Source of the DNA: Clostridia bacterium
Lineage (GTDB): Bacteria; Bacillota; Clostridia; Oscillospirales; CAG-272
Assembly: GCA_017416885.1 (NCBI GenBank)
Contig: JAFQAM010000268.1
Span: forward strand, 1-13,744
DNA length: 13,744 nucleotides
Direction: 5' to 3'
The notes under the pieces are model-generated. The model saw only the letters and a list, made by a program, of their open reading frames with translations. It was not told the DNA's origin and searched no databases. Of this stretch, positions 8,635 to 13,739 are shown in pieces (the first letter of the stretch is position 1; the number at the start of each line of letters is the position of its first letter). The position numbers were made by a program, and so were the translations under genes.

Positions 8635-9237
8635 ATGGAAATATCCATAAAATATCAACTTTTAACATCATTGTTTTCGATAATTATAGGAATGTATATT
8701 TGCTCAATTTATGATTGCTTTAAAATAATTAGAAATTTTATAAACGGCGAGATCTCACATAAGCTTAAAAACAATGTTTTAAAGCTTAAGCTTCCGTTAA
8801 TTAATTTAAAATTTAAAGAAAAAAGCTTAAATAGATTTCAAAAAGCAATATATATTGTTTTTGATTTACTATTTTTTATATGTATTACTCCAATTATGCT
8901 TATTTTTGTCCATGATTTTTCTAACGGTATAGTCAGATGGTATATAATTATTGGTGCAACTTTTGGATTTGTGTTGCATTACTTTACAATCAGCAGATTT
9001 ATTGTTGTTATTTATGAATGCATTGCCATATTTATAAAAATTCTGATATCATATTTATTTTTCTTTATTAAGCTACCGATATCAAAGTTAATAATTATAT
9101 CAAAAAATAAAATAATTGCATATAAAATGAAGAAAAAAGCGAAAGTTAAAGGAATTAAAGAAAAGAAGCAAGTTGATAATAATCAAGTAAGCAAAGTAAT
9201 TTTATTATGCTTAGGAAAAAATAATCACCGTCTATGA
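8635..9237 (+). CDS. yabQ: Sporulation membrane protein YabQ
   Basis: YabQ is a mother-cell membrane protein needed for spore cortex formation. Recognised from position after yabP, length (200 residues; the Bacillus protein is about 210) and layout. The first hydrophobic helix (about 8-28) ends GMYICSIYDCFKIIRNF, the family's G-Y-D-R pattern. A charged loop (36-67) follows, then three more hydrophobic segments (about 70-92, 101-123, 124-150), then a Lys-rich tail (about 158-185). No good Shine-Dalgarno precedes the ATG; the upstream bases are AT-rich, so translation probably depends on coupling to yabP, whose stop is 6 nt away. The 3' end runs into a terminator. divIC, the usual next gene, is missing. 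Low GC (one 60-nt line counted at 16 G+C) is typical of such membrane genes. Confidence 0.85.
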   Translation: MEISIKYQLLTSLFSIIIGMYICSIYDCFKIIRNFINGEISHKLKNNVLKLKLPLINLKFKEKSLNRFQKAIYIVFDLLFFICITPIMLIFVHDFSNGIVRWYIIIGATFGFVLHYFTISRFIVVIYECIAIFIKILISYLFFFIKLPISKLIIISKNKIIAYKMKKKAKVKGIKEKKQVDNNQVSKVILLCLGKNNHRL

Positions 9238-9258
9238 TACCATAAACGGTGATTTCTT
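9217..9258. terminator. Bidirectional terminator between yabQ and the DUF1540 gene
   Basis: AATCACCGT (9223-9231) pairs with ACGGTGATT (9246-9254); the loop itself can pair TATG with CATA. Rightward the stem is followed by TTTCTTT, leftward by ATTTTTT (complement of 9217-9223), so it can end both convergent transcripts. The yabQ stop (9235-9237) lies in the loop. Confidence 0.75.
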
Positions 9259-9311
9259 TACGGATTTTTCATGAACAAACAAAATTCATGATACCGCAGC
9301 AACAGATAATT

Positions 9312-9503
9312 TTATTTACAAGAATTACCTGAGCAGTTACGACTTAGAACAAAGGATTCACAGTCCACACACTGAGAAACAGTGGGATTACATTCATGAG
9401 TACCGATACTAACAGTATCTAAAACACAATAGTTTGTGTCCTTAGCATGGTTAGCGCATGAAACAACAGTACACTTAATACAATGGTTTGGTTGCTTATT
9501 CAT
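9312..9503 (-). CDS. Small Cys-rich DUF1540-type protein
   Basis: A 63-residue protein starting MNKQPNHCIKCTVVSC. Nine cysteines in a pattern like DUF1540 (CxxCxxxxCxNH, then YCVLDTVSIG, then a CxxC and ESFVL near the end) suggest a small metal-binding module; function unknown, though such proteins are common in spore-forming Clostridia. The open frame extends 19 codons further up to 9560, but I choose the inner ATG at 9501-9503: GGAG lies 6 nt before it, the Cys-rich part starts there, and the extension would translate an AT-rich leader with a hairpin. It is transcribed divergently from the tRNA gene and convergently to yabQ. No strong promoter is evident in the AT-rich upstream region. Confidence 0.75.
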   Translation of the reverse strand: MNKQPNHCIKCTVVSCANHAKDTNYCVLDTVSIGTHECNPTVSQCVDCESFVLSRNCSGNSCK

Positions 9504-9526
9504 AAAACACTCCGAAAAAAATATTT

Positions 9527-9542
9527 GAAATCTTTCGATTTC
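9527..9542 (-). other. Leader hairpin with GAAA tetraloop upstream of the DUF1540 gene
   Basis: On the minus strand GAAATC-GAAA-GATTTC forms a perfect 6-bp stem capped by a GNRA tetraloop, followed by AAATATTTTTTT, then the Shine-Dalgarno sequence. It could be a weak attenuator or an mRNA-stabilising leader hairpin; the sequence alone does not tell. Confidence 0.35.
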
Positions 9543-9588
9543 ATAATATATAATAACCAAAAAAATTTAATATTATTCAAAAATAATG

Positions 9589-9617
9589 TTGATTATTTTA
9601 AAAAATCGTGATATAAT
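9589..9617 (+). promoter_or_regulatory. Sigma-A promoter for tRNA-Pro
   Basis: TTGATT (9589-9594), 17-nt spacer, TATAAT (9612-9617). It sits 13 nt before the mature tRNA 5' end, as expected for a single-gene tRNA transcript with a short leader. Confidence 0.8.
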
Positions 9618-9630
9618 AATTCTCGTCAAT

Positions 9631-9706
9631 CTGGGTATAGCGCAGATGGTAGCGCGCTACCTTGGGGTGGTAGAGGCCGTGGGTTCAAATCCCGCTACTC
9701 AGACCA
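9631..9706 (+). tRNA. tRNA-Pro, anticodon GGG
   Basis: Folds by eye into a full cloverleaf: acceptor CTGGGTA/TACTCAG (one G-T pair), D stem GCGC/GCGC with loop AGATGGTA, anticodon stem CTACC/GGTAG with loop TTGGGGT, giving anticodon GGG at 9664-9666, variable AGGCC, T stem GTGGG/CCCGC with loop TTCAAAT. Discriminator A and a first C-G pair fit proline, and CCA is encoded (9704-9706). GGG reads CCC and CCU codons. It has its own promoter and terminator and stands alone, forming the left border of the accessory stretch. Confidence 0.96.
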
Positions 9707-9762
9707 AATAAGCACTGCTTTTACGATACCGTTTCGTATCATAATCGCAGTGCTTATTTTTT
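9707..9762 (+). terminator. Long intrinsic terminator after tRNA-Pro
   Basis: AATAAGCACTGC (9707-9718) pairs with GCAGTGCTTATT (9747-9758), with an inner stem GATAC/GTATC (9725-9729/9736-9740); the 3' arm runs into TTTTTT. It starts directly after the tRNA CCA end. Confidence 0.85.
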
Positions 9763-9806
9763 ATTCAAAAGACTTGATTTATAAGGCTTTTTTTGCTTTC
9801 GGGTAC

Positions 9807-9818
9807 AAGATAAGTGTC
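9807..9818 (+). repeat. 12-bp direct repeat, copy 1
   Basis: AAGATAAGTGTC, identical to copies at 9913-9924 and 11303-11314. First and last copies bracket about 1.5 kb holding the RNA-like region and the 336-aa gene. Not recognised as a known insertion-sequence end. Confidence 0.7.
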
Positions 9819-9895
9819 CGTATCAAAATTGTCAATTTTCTTTCTACTGAGTTTTTTTGGGGACTTAAACTATAAAATGTCATATTCAAATACTG

Positions 9896-9929
9896 ATTCT
9901 GACACTTAACCAAAGATAAGTGTCAGAAT
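9896..9929. repeat. 13-bp perfect inverted repeat containing direct-repeat copy 2
   Basis: ATTCTGACACTTA (9896-9908) and TAAGTGTCAGAAT (9917-9929) are exact inverted arms around 8 nt (ACCAAAGA). The right arm overlaps the repeat AAGATAAGTGTC at 9913-9924. No T-run follows on the plus strand, so it is not a typical rightward terminator. It ends 15 nt before the -35 box at 9945, so an operator or an element end is possible. Confidence 0.7.
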
Positions 9930-9944
9930 ATGCAACCAGAACTA

Positions 9945-9973
9945 TTGACACAATCCACAAAAAGTGATATAAT
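9945..9973 (+). promoter_or_regulatory. Perfect-consensus sigma-A promoter
   Basis: TTGACA (9945-9950), 17-nt spacer, TATAAT (9968-9973): a full match to the housekeeping consensus, with a start expected near 9980. AAAGTGA (9961-9967) and TCACTTT (9994-10000) form an inverted repeat bracketing the -10 box and the start point, which could be a repressor site or part of the transcript's fold. Confidence 0.85.
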
Positions 9974-9979
9974 TATTAC

Positions 9980-10051
9980 GGACTCTATAAGAGTCACTTT
10001 ATAATGCCCATCCTTGATGGTGCGTGCCCGTTATGGCACAGGTGTTTTTTT
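9980..10051 (+). ncRNA. Candidate small structured RNA or attenuator leader (three hairpins and U7)
   Basis: Directly after the consensus promoter come three compact hairpins: GACTCT/AGAGTC (9981-9986/9990-9995, 3-nt loop), CCATC/GATGG (10008-10012/10016-10020, loop CTT, extended by GC/GC across one bulged base) and GTGCC/GGCAC (10024-10028/10035-10039, loop CGTTAT), then AGGTG and seven T (10045-10051). The last stem is 5 nt from the U-run, which is loose for a terminator. I do not recognise a known RNA family. It could be a free small RNA of about 72 nt or the attenuated leader of the gene at 10238. Confidence 0.45.
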
Positions 10052-10184
10052 GAAATCGAATATTAGATCTTATGAGGTACGAACAAAGCCGCCTCCACTT
10101 CTTTTCATTTTATTGAAGTTTTCGGAGAATGGTTTTCGCTTTGGATCGGGGGTGTTTCCCCACAATATTTCCAAAGCATTGTAG
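10017..10184 (+). other. Short open frame (55 codons) across the hairpin region, probably not translated
   Basis: ATG at 10017 opens a 55-codon frame (begins MVRARYGTGV, ends NISKAL) to TAG at 10182. It has no Shine-Dalgarno sequence; the start lies inside hairpin two and the stop inside the outer helix of the next element. A regulatory leader peptide is conceivable, but chance is more likely, so I do not call it a gene. Confidence 0.2.
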
Positions 10185-10201
10185 CCTCATTTTTTGTTTT
10201 T
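10072..10201 (+). ncRNA. Candidate three-way-junction RNA element ahead of the 336-aa gene
   Basis: An outer helix ATGAGG-TAC (10072-10080) with GTA-g-CCTCAT (10181-10190, one bulge) encloses two arms. Arm one is CTCC-ACTTC/GAAGT-TTTC-GGAG (10093-10101/10115-10127). Arm two is GCTTTGGA/TCCAAAGC (10138-10145/10170-10177), capped by GGGG/CCCC. The outer helix is followed at once by TTTTTTGTTTTT (10190-10201). ACAAT/ATTGT (10162-10166/10178-10182) would compete with arm two and the outer helix, so alternative folds are possible. It ends 36 nt before the start codon at 10238. May be one RNA with the preceding element. Family unknown. Confidence 0.4.
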
Positions 10202-10237
10202 CAGAAATAATATTAATTTAAACACAGGTGACTGCAT

Positions 10238-11248
10238 ATGGCAAAAGAAATTGAAATAAAAATCGAACCAAATGAGCATTGCTTCGTTAACGAATACGAT
10301 TCCACAATATATAATAGCTGTTATCTTCACATATATTTTCCAGAAGAAGATATACTCTGCACCTGCGGAGCTAATGACAAAGTCATTATAGGAATCTTAG
10401 AAACACTCGAAGATTACTTTCACGGAAGAATCGACTCTGACATTGATATATACCTTGCCGCACCCTGGAACATGGGAAAAGGTATTATTAAACCGTATGC
10501 GTTTGAAATTGATGGTTTAAGGTGCTTATGGACCTTCAAATTTGAAACGCCACGCCAACTTTCCGACGGAAGGTACATTGATGCAATCGATTTAAGCCAT
10601 GACCAACTGCTTTCTATGTATGATCAACTTACCGCACAGTTCAATTCATTCGATTGGAGGAAAATCGGGAAAATACCGTTATATAGGTTTTCAACTTCCA
10701 ACAAAGACTTTGAATGGTGCTATTACGCAAGCACTCTGCAACGTGACATTGAAAAACTGGCTGTCGGACAAGAAATCAAAGCCATATATGTAAGTGCTGC
10801 AAATTATCTTGATCCTTTACACGAACGCGAAAATTATGTAAATTACCTTGATATATGCTCTCAAATAATTATGGTGCTCAACGATGAAATAATTGAACTA
10901 TGGATCTATGGACACGGGCTGTTTTCTTGGAGACACTTTTCTATTAATGAGGTAAACATTGAGGGGCCAATAACGGATTATATCAGAAATAGCAACAAGG
11001 ATTTTTGTGACATAGGAAACGTACATACAATGTTTAAATTGGAGTACAAGGGCAGTACGATTATTAGTGTCTCTGTAGATGATACTGAATACCTCCCGTG
11101 GTCATTTACAACATTTGACGAGTCCAAGGTCGGAGATCCTATTGAAATTCCTGAACAAATAAACTTCAGTTTAGAAAATGGAAACTGCCTTTCCTTTAGA
11201 GGCCTTGATGCTGATTTTTCCATCACAATAAAAAAATCCGAAGAATAA
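10238..11248 (+). CDS. Uncharacterised 336-residue protein
   Basis: Not recognised. The ATG is preceded by AGGTG (10226-10230) at 7 nt, so translation is credible. The 336 residues look soluble: no signal peptide or membrane helix, acidic, rich in aromatics. Two parts can be told apart. Residues 1-170 carry a beta-strand-rich section (YNSCYLHIYFPEEDIL, IDIYLAAPWNMG, LRCLWTFKFETPRQ). Residues 175-336 start with YVSAANYLDPLHE and contain DEIIELWIYGHGLFSWRHF and a strand-rich end. No catalytic motif stands out. It lies alone after the tRNA, behind the hairpin-rich region and between copies of a 12-bp repeat, suggesting an accessory cargo gene. A stand-alone immunity-type protein is one guess from the composition and setting; it is only a guess. 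Confidence 0.75.
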   Translation: MAKEIEIKIEPNEHCFVNEYDSTIYNSCYLHIYFPEEDILCTCGANDKVIIGILETLEDYFHGRIDSDIDIYLAAPWNMGKGIIKPYAFEIDGLRCLWTFKFETPRQLSDGRYIDAIDLSHDQLLSMYDQLTAQFNSFDWRKIGKIPLYRFSTSNKDFEWCYYASTLQRDIEKLAVGQEIKAIYVSAANYLDPLHERENYVNYLDICSQIIMVLNDEIIELWIYGHGLFSWRHFSINEVNIEGPITDYIRNSNKDFCDIGNVHTMFKLEYKGSTIISVSVDDTEYLPWSFTTFDESKVGDPIEIPEQINFSLENGNCLSFRGLDADFSITIKKSEE

Positions 11249-11250
11249 AA

Positions 11251-11286
11251 CGATAATCAACCTACGCGATAACTTAATGATTATCG
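11251..11286. repeat. Inverted repeat just after the 336-aa gene
   Basis: CGATAATCA (11251-11259) and TGATTATCG (11278-11286) are perfect 9-bp arms around 18 nt, starting 2 nt after the stop. No T-run follows, so it is a stabilising 3' hairpin or protein site rather than a classic terminator. Confidence 0.5.
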
Positions 11287-11302
11287 GTAATTCTGCGCAA
11301 AA

Positions 11303-11314
11303 AAGATAAGTGTC
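11303..11314 (+). repeat. 12-bp direct repeat, copy 3
   Basis: AAGATAAGTGTC, the right-hand copy of the repeat at 9807 and 9913, in the same orientation. A smaller duplication, GCACCGC twice (11321-11327 and 11333-11339), follows. Confidence 0.7.
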
Positions 11315-11362
11315 ACCGTCCGCACCGCTTTTTGCACCGCATTATCGGTTGTATCCATACTC

Positions 11363-11399
11363 AAAACGCATTTTTGCTTAACTGCAGAAATGCGTTTTT
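11363..11399. terminator. Intrinsic terminator after the 336-aa gene region
   Basis: AAAACGCATTT (11363-11373) pairs with AAATGCGTTTT (11388-11398) across a 14-nt loop; T-run on the plus strand and A-run before it, so it could act both ways. It probably ends the transcript of the gene at 10238. Confidence 0.75.
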
Positions 11400-11481
11400 A
11401 TAATGCTTATAATAGATTAAGAAAAAATAAAATGTAAACCTATGCTAAACAGCTAATAGATATTTAATAAAGGTATAATTT

Positions 11482-11820
11482 ATGAATAATTTTAAATTAA
11501 ATGAAATTGAAAGTGTCATTAAATCTACGCCGGATGATGCATTTACAAAGGAGCTTTCTTCAGTGATATTTTCATTAGGCAGAGATGCAGAAAACGAAGA
11601 AGAGTTTGATTATGCTTTATCTATGTTGTTTTTGATATTCAATAGAGATAACGAAAGCGTAAAGGCCGAAGTTATTCAAGCATTTTCTTTAATTTCTATT
11701 CTAAAGAAGGAAATAAAGAAATTAGATGTAAAAATTATAGAACCGCTTGTTCATATTGCGTGGAACAATGCTAAATCAGATAAAAATAAAGCAAAATTAA
11801 ATATTCCGTTGAGGATATAA
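11482..11820 (+). CDS. Small helical protein of unknown function, possibly with a frameshifted C-terminus
   Basis: A 112-residue protein, predicted by eye to be almost all alpha-helical and acidic: MNNFKLNEIESVIKSTPDDAF, then EEEFDYALSMLFLIFNRDNESVKAEVIQAFSLISIL, then KKLDVKIIEPLVHIAWNNA. The alternating helix pairs resemble a short HEAT-like or polyimmunity-type protein, but I cannot name a family with certainty. ATG start with AAAGG (11469-11473) 8 nt upstream. After AWNNAKSDKNKA the frame ends in a basic tail (KLNIPLRI). In the frame two bases on, the same DNA reads YSVEDINLNLNSN to a stop at 11854, which looks more like a natural helical end. An A-rich stretch (11781-11803) is the likely slip point. 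Separated by terminators from both neighbours. Confidence 0.6.
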   Translation: MNNFKLNEIESVIKSTPDDAFTKELSSVIFSLGRDAENEEEFDYALSMLFLIFNRDNESVKAEVIQAFSLISILKKEIKKLDVKIIEPLVHIAWNNAKSDKNKAKLNIPLRI

Positions 11821-11853
11821 ATTTAAACTTGAATTCAAATATTAATTTAATAT

Positions 11854-11898
11854 AAATAACCGCCGAGAGAGATAAAAGATTACTCTCGGCGGCTATTT
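11854..11898. terminator. Strong bidirectional terminator between convergent genes
   Basis: CCGCCGAGAG (11860-11869) and CTCTCGGCGG (11883-11892) form a perfect GC-rich stem, extended past one A-C mismatch by A-T pairs on both sides (11854-11858 with 11894-11898), giving U-rich tails in both directions. It serves the 112-aa gene rightward and the sigma-factor gene leftward. Confidence 0.9.
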
Positions 11899-13562
11899 TA
11901 TGTTTTAGAAAGAATTATAGTTGACAAAGATTTTTTCTGTTCCTCTGTTGGTGGAGTCAGTTTGCCATTATTTAGTAGAGTGACAATGCAATAAAGCAAA
12001 AAGCTTCCATCAGCATGAAAGATATACTGCAATTCATATGCTTTTACCTTGCGAAGATGCTTAGGTACGGATTTAAGAACCGCATCAACATATGGCGCTT
12101 TGATAGTGTTAAACTTATCATAATATTTTTCTTTGATTTTATTACCGATTGCAATAAGCCTTTGCTGGATTTCTTTGTTTTTCAAAATTACAATTTGCCA
12201 AGCTGTCTTGAATACGCCGTCATAATCGCCCCAAGTTTTTATGTAGCCGTGCTCGGAAAGATAGGCATAATCCTCTTTAGAAAGAAGATATTCTTCCTCG
12301 TGCTTGTACAATGAAAGAATACGCCTTGACACTTCATCACCGTGTTGACTTACTTCAATGCGTCTGCCTGACCATTCAGTATCAACCCTCCAAAGCATAT
12401 AATTCTCACTTTCATTATAAAAAGGTCCGCACCAATCTTTCATAAAAATATAATCGTCAGGTAAATTCAAATTTTTTGATGTAACAGATGCATAAGCAAT
12501 ATTATGAGCCCCGTCGGGACGAATAGTAGCTACATCCTCAAAAGAAATTGCTTTATCAATAAGCTTTTCTCCCGACATGGCTGCAATATACGGTATTAAT
12601 GACCACAAAAGGAAGTTTTTATCTCTTAATGGCTTTTCTTGTGTAGAATTTGGAAGCATTTGATTGCAGAAAATATTTTCATCATCTAAAATATCACTGT
12701 TTATAAGCTCATCATAAAGCTCATTTGCAAACAAATCTGCCGCTTTTTTGTATATTGCATCCTTCATAGTTAAAAGCTCTGATGTTGGTTCACTAATGAT
12801 AAAATTAGCTATATATTTTTCATTGACTTGCTTTAGAAATCCGTATTCTTCTAAAAAGTCAACCTCAGTTTCTACATATACAGGAGAAACACCAAGGGCG
12901 TCTGCAATATCATTTATTGTTTTAGCTTCATTGCGTACACAATAGCAGATATTTTGTGAAAGAGCAGAACGGAAAAATTCCTCGGTAGATTTAGTTCCGA
13001 TAGATCCGCTAATTCCTATTGATGAAAATTTTATTGGATTAAATTTTAGCTCGCTTGTTTTCCTCATAGTATCCATACCTCGTTTTAAATCTTTTTTGGC
13101 TTCAAACAAGTGCCATTTGACTGTGCCAAGAGGAATATTCAAATCCTTTGCTATATCAGCTTGTTTGCGATTTTCAAAATAATATGCAATCACAATCTTG
13201 CGTTGGAGTTTTGAAAGATGCGCTATCTCGCTCTGTAGCCTACGGATAGTAACGGCATTGTCATTGTCATCAAAGATTGAATCAGGATCGGCAATTATAT
13301 CCGCAACCTCATCAATTGACATTCCTACAATGCTTTTTGCAGTATCACGATAATAATTACTGAGTGTATTGTGCGCAATCGTCCAAACAAACTTATTAAC
13401 ATCACCAATATCATCTTTGTATAAAAGAGCGCGGAAGGATTTTAATGCAATTTCTTGTGCTAAATCTTCTGCATCGTGAGCGTTTTTGCATCGTTTCAAA
13501 GTAAAGCCGAATATAGGTTTAAGATATTCGGTTATGATTTTTTCTGCATCTTGTCTGTTCAC
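11898..13562 (-). CDS. ECF-type RNA polymerase sigma factor with long C-terminal extension
   Basis: Directs RNA polymerase to alternative promoters. Region 2 spans about 7-77: AHDAEDLAQEIALKSF (28-43) and FVWTIAHNTLSNYYRD (58-73). Region 4 spans about 106-162: LSKLQRKIVIAYYFE, then the helix-turn-helix ADIAKDLNIPLGTVKWHLFEAKKDL. After a linker there is a second helix-turn-helix with wing-like end (about 205-257: NEAKTINDIADALGVSPVYVETEVDFLEEYGFL), then about 300 residues of unassigned mixed alpha/beta sequence rich in Trp, Tyr and acidic residues. Usual ECF factors have about 160-200 residues; this has 554. Start is GTG (complement of 13560-13562), with GAGGT 9 nt upstream. No anti-sigma gene is adjacent on the left; a gene on the right is out of view. 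The extension may replace an anti-sigma factor as the sensing part (inference). Confidence 0.88.
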   Translation of the reverse strand: MNRQDAEKIITEYLKPIFGFTLKRCKNAHDAEDLAQEIALKSFRALLYKDDIGDVNKFVWTIAHNTLSNYYRDTAKSIVGMSIDEVADIIADPDSIFDDNDNAVTIRRLQSEIAHLSKLQRKIVIAYYFENRKQADIAKDLNIPLGTVKWHLFEAKKDLKRGMDTMRKTSELKFNPIKFSSIGISGSIGTKSTEEFFRSALSQNICYCVRNEAKTINDIADALGVSPVYVETEVDFLEEYGFLKQVNEKYIANFIISEPTSELLTMKDAIYKKAADLFANELYDELINSDILDDENIFCNQMLPNSTQEKPLRDKNFLLWSLIPYIAAMSGEKLIDKAISFEDVATIRPDGAHNIAYASVTSKNLNLPDDYIFMKDWCGPFYNESENYMLWRVDTEWSGRRIEVSQHGDEVSRRILSLYKHEEEYLLSKEDYAYLSEHGYIKTWGDYDGVFKTAWQIVILKNKEIQQRLIAIGNKIKEKYYDKFNTIKAPYVDAVLKSVPKHLRKVKAYELQYIFHADGSFLLYCIVTLLNNGKLTPPTEEQKKSLSTIILSKT

Positions 13563-13634
13563 TTGTTTGTACCTCGTTGAAAGCTTTCATACATATAGAC
13601 ACGGATTATTTTAAAAGGTTGGAGTTTTTTTAAA

Positions 13635-13663
13635 ATTATATCATAAAAAAGTAAAATAGTCCA
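13635..13663 (-). promoter_or_regulatory. Promoter of the sigma-factor gene
   Basis: On the minus strand TGGACT (13658-13663), 17-nt spacer and TATAAT (13635-13640): a perfect -10 and a 4-of-6 -35. It lies about 73 nt before the GTG start. The form is sigma-A-like, so basal expression seems to come from the housekeeping polymerase. Confidence 0.65.
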
Positions 13664-13691
13664 CATAATTCAGTTGTATAAAAAGTTGGCG

Positions 13692-13739
13692 CTACAAAAA
13701 GCAGAGAATGCCAATGCACTCTCTGCTTAAATTTTGTAG
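13692..13739 (-). terminator. Terminator of a leftward gene beyond the right edge
   Basis: AAGCAGAGA (13699-13707) pairs with TCTCTGCTT (13720-13728); outer CTACAAAA/TTTTGTAG (13692-13699/13732-13739) extend it. On the minus strand the stem is followed by TTTTTGTAG, so it would stop leftward transcription just before the sigma-gene promoter. A gene on the minus strand right of the window is implied. Confidence 0.6.

Noticed and set aside
9260..9311. TCATGAA/TTCATGA inverted repeat (9269-9291) as a separate terminator
   Set aside because: No U-run on either strand and the bidirectional hairpin next to it already serves both genes; probably chance in AT-rich DNA.
10000..10005. Second TATAAT as another promoter -10 box
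   Set aside because: The bases 17 nt upstream (TACGGA) are not a -35 box, and it would start inside the hairpin cluster.
10020..10044. GTGCG... start resembling a group II intron 5' end
   Set aside because: No domain V, no intron-encoded reverse transcriptase and no matching 3' end within reach; the bases are better explained as part of the hairpins.
11399..11413. TATAAT boxes (11399, 11408) as the promoter of the 112-aa gene
   Set aside because: Neither has a good -35 at 16-18 nt; the best partner, TTGCTT, is 19 nt from the first. Left unannotated.
9760..11480. CRISPR array or retron in the repeat- and hairpin-rich stretch
   Set aside because: Only three 12-bp repeats at irregular spacing (106 and 1390 bp), no Cas or reverse transcriptase gene, so neither fits.
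12015..12314. Plus-strand 99-codon open frame within the sigma-factor gene
   Set aside because: Opposes the coding frame of the sigma factor's C-terminal region; Phe/Ile-rich with no Shine-Dalgarno sequence, so taken as a shadow even though that C-terminal region has no known domain.
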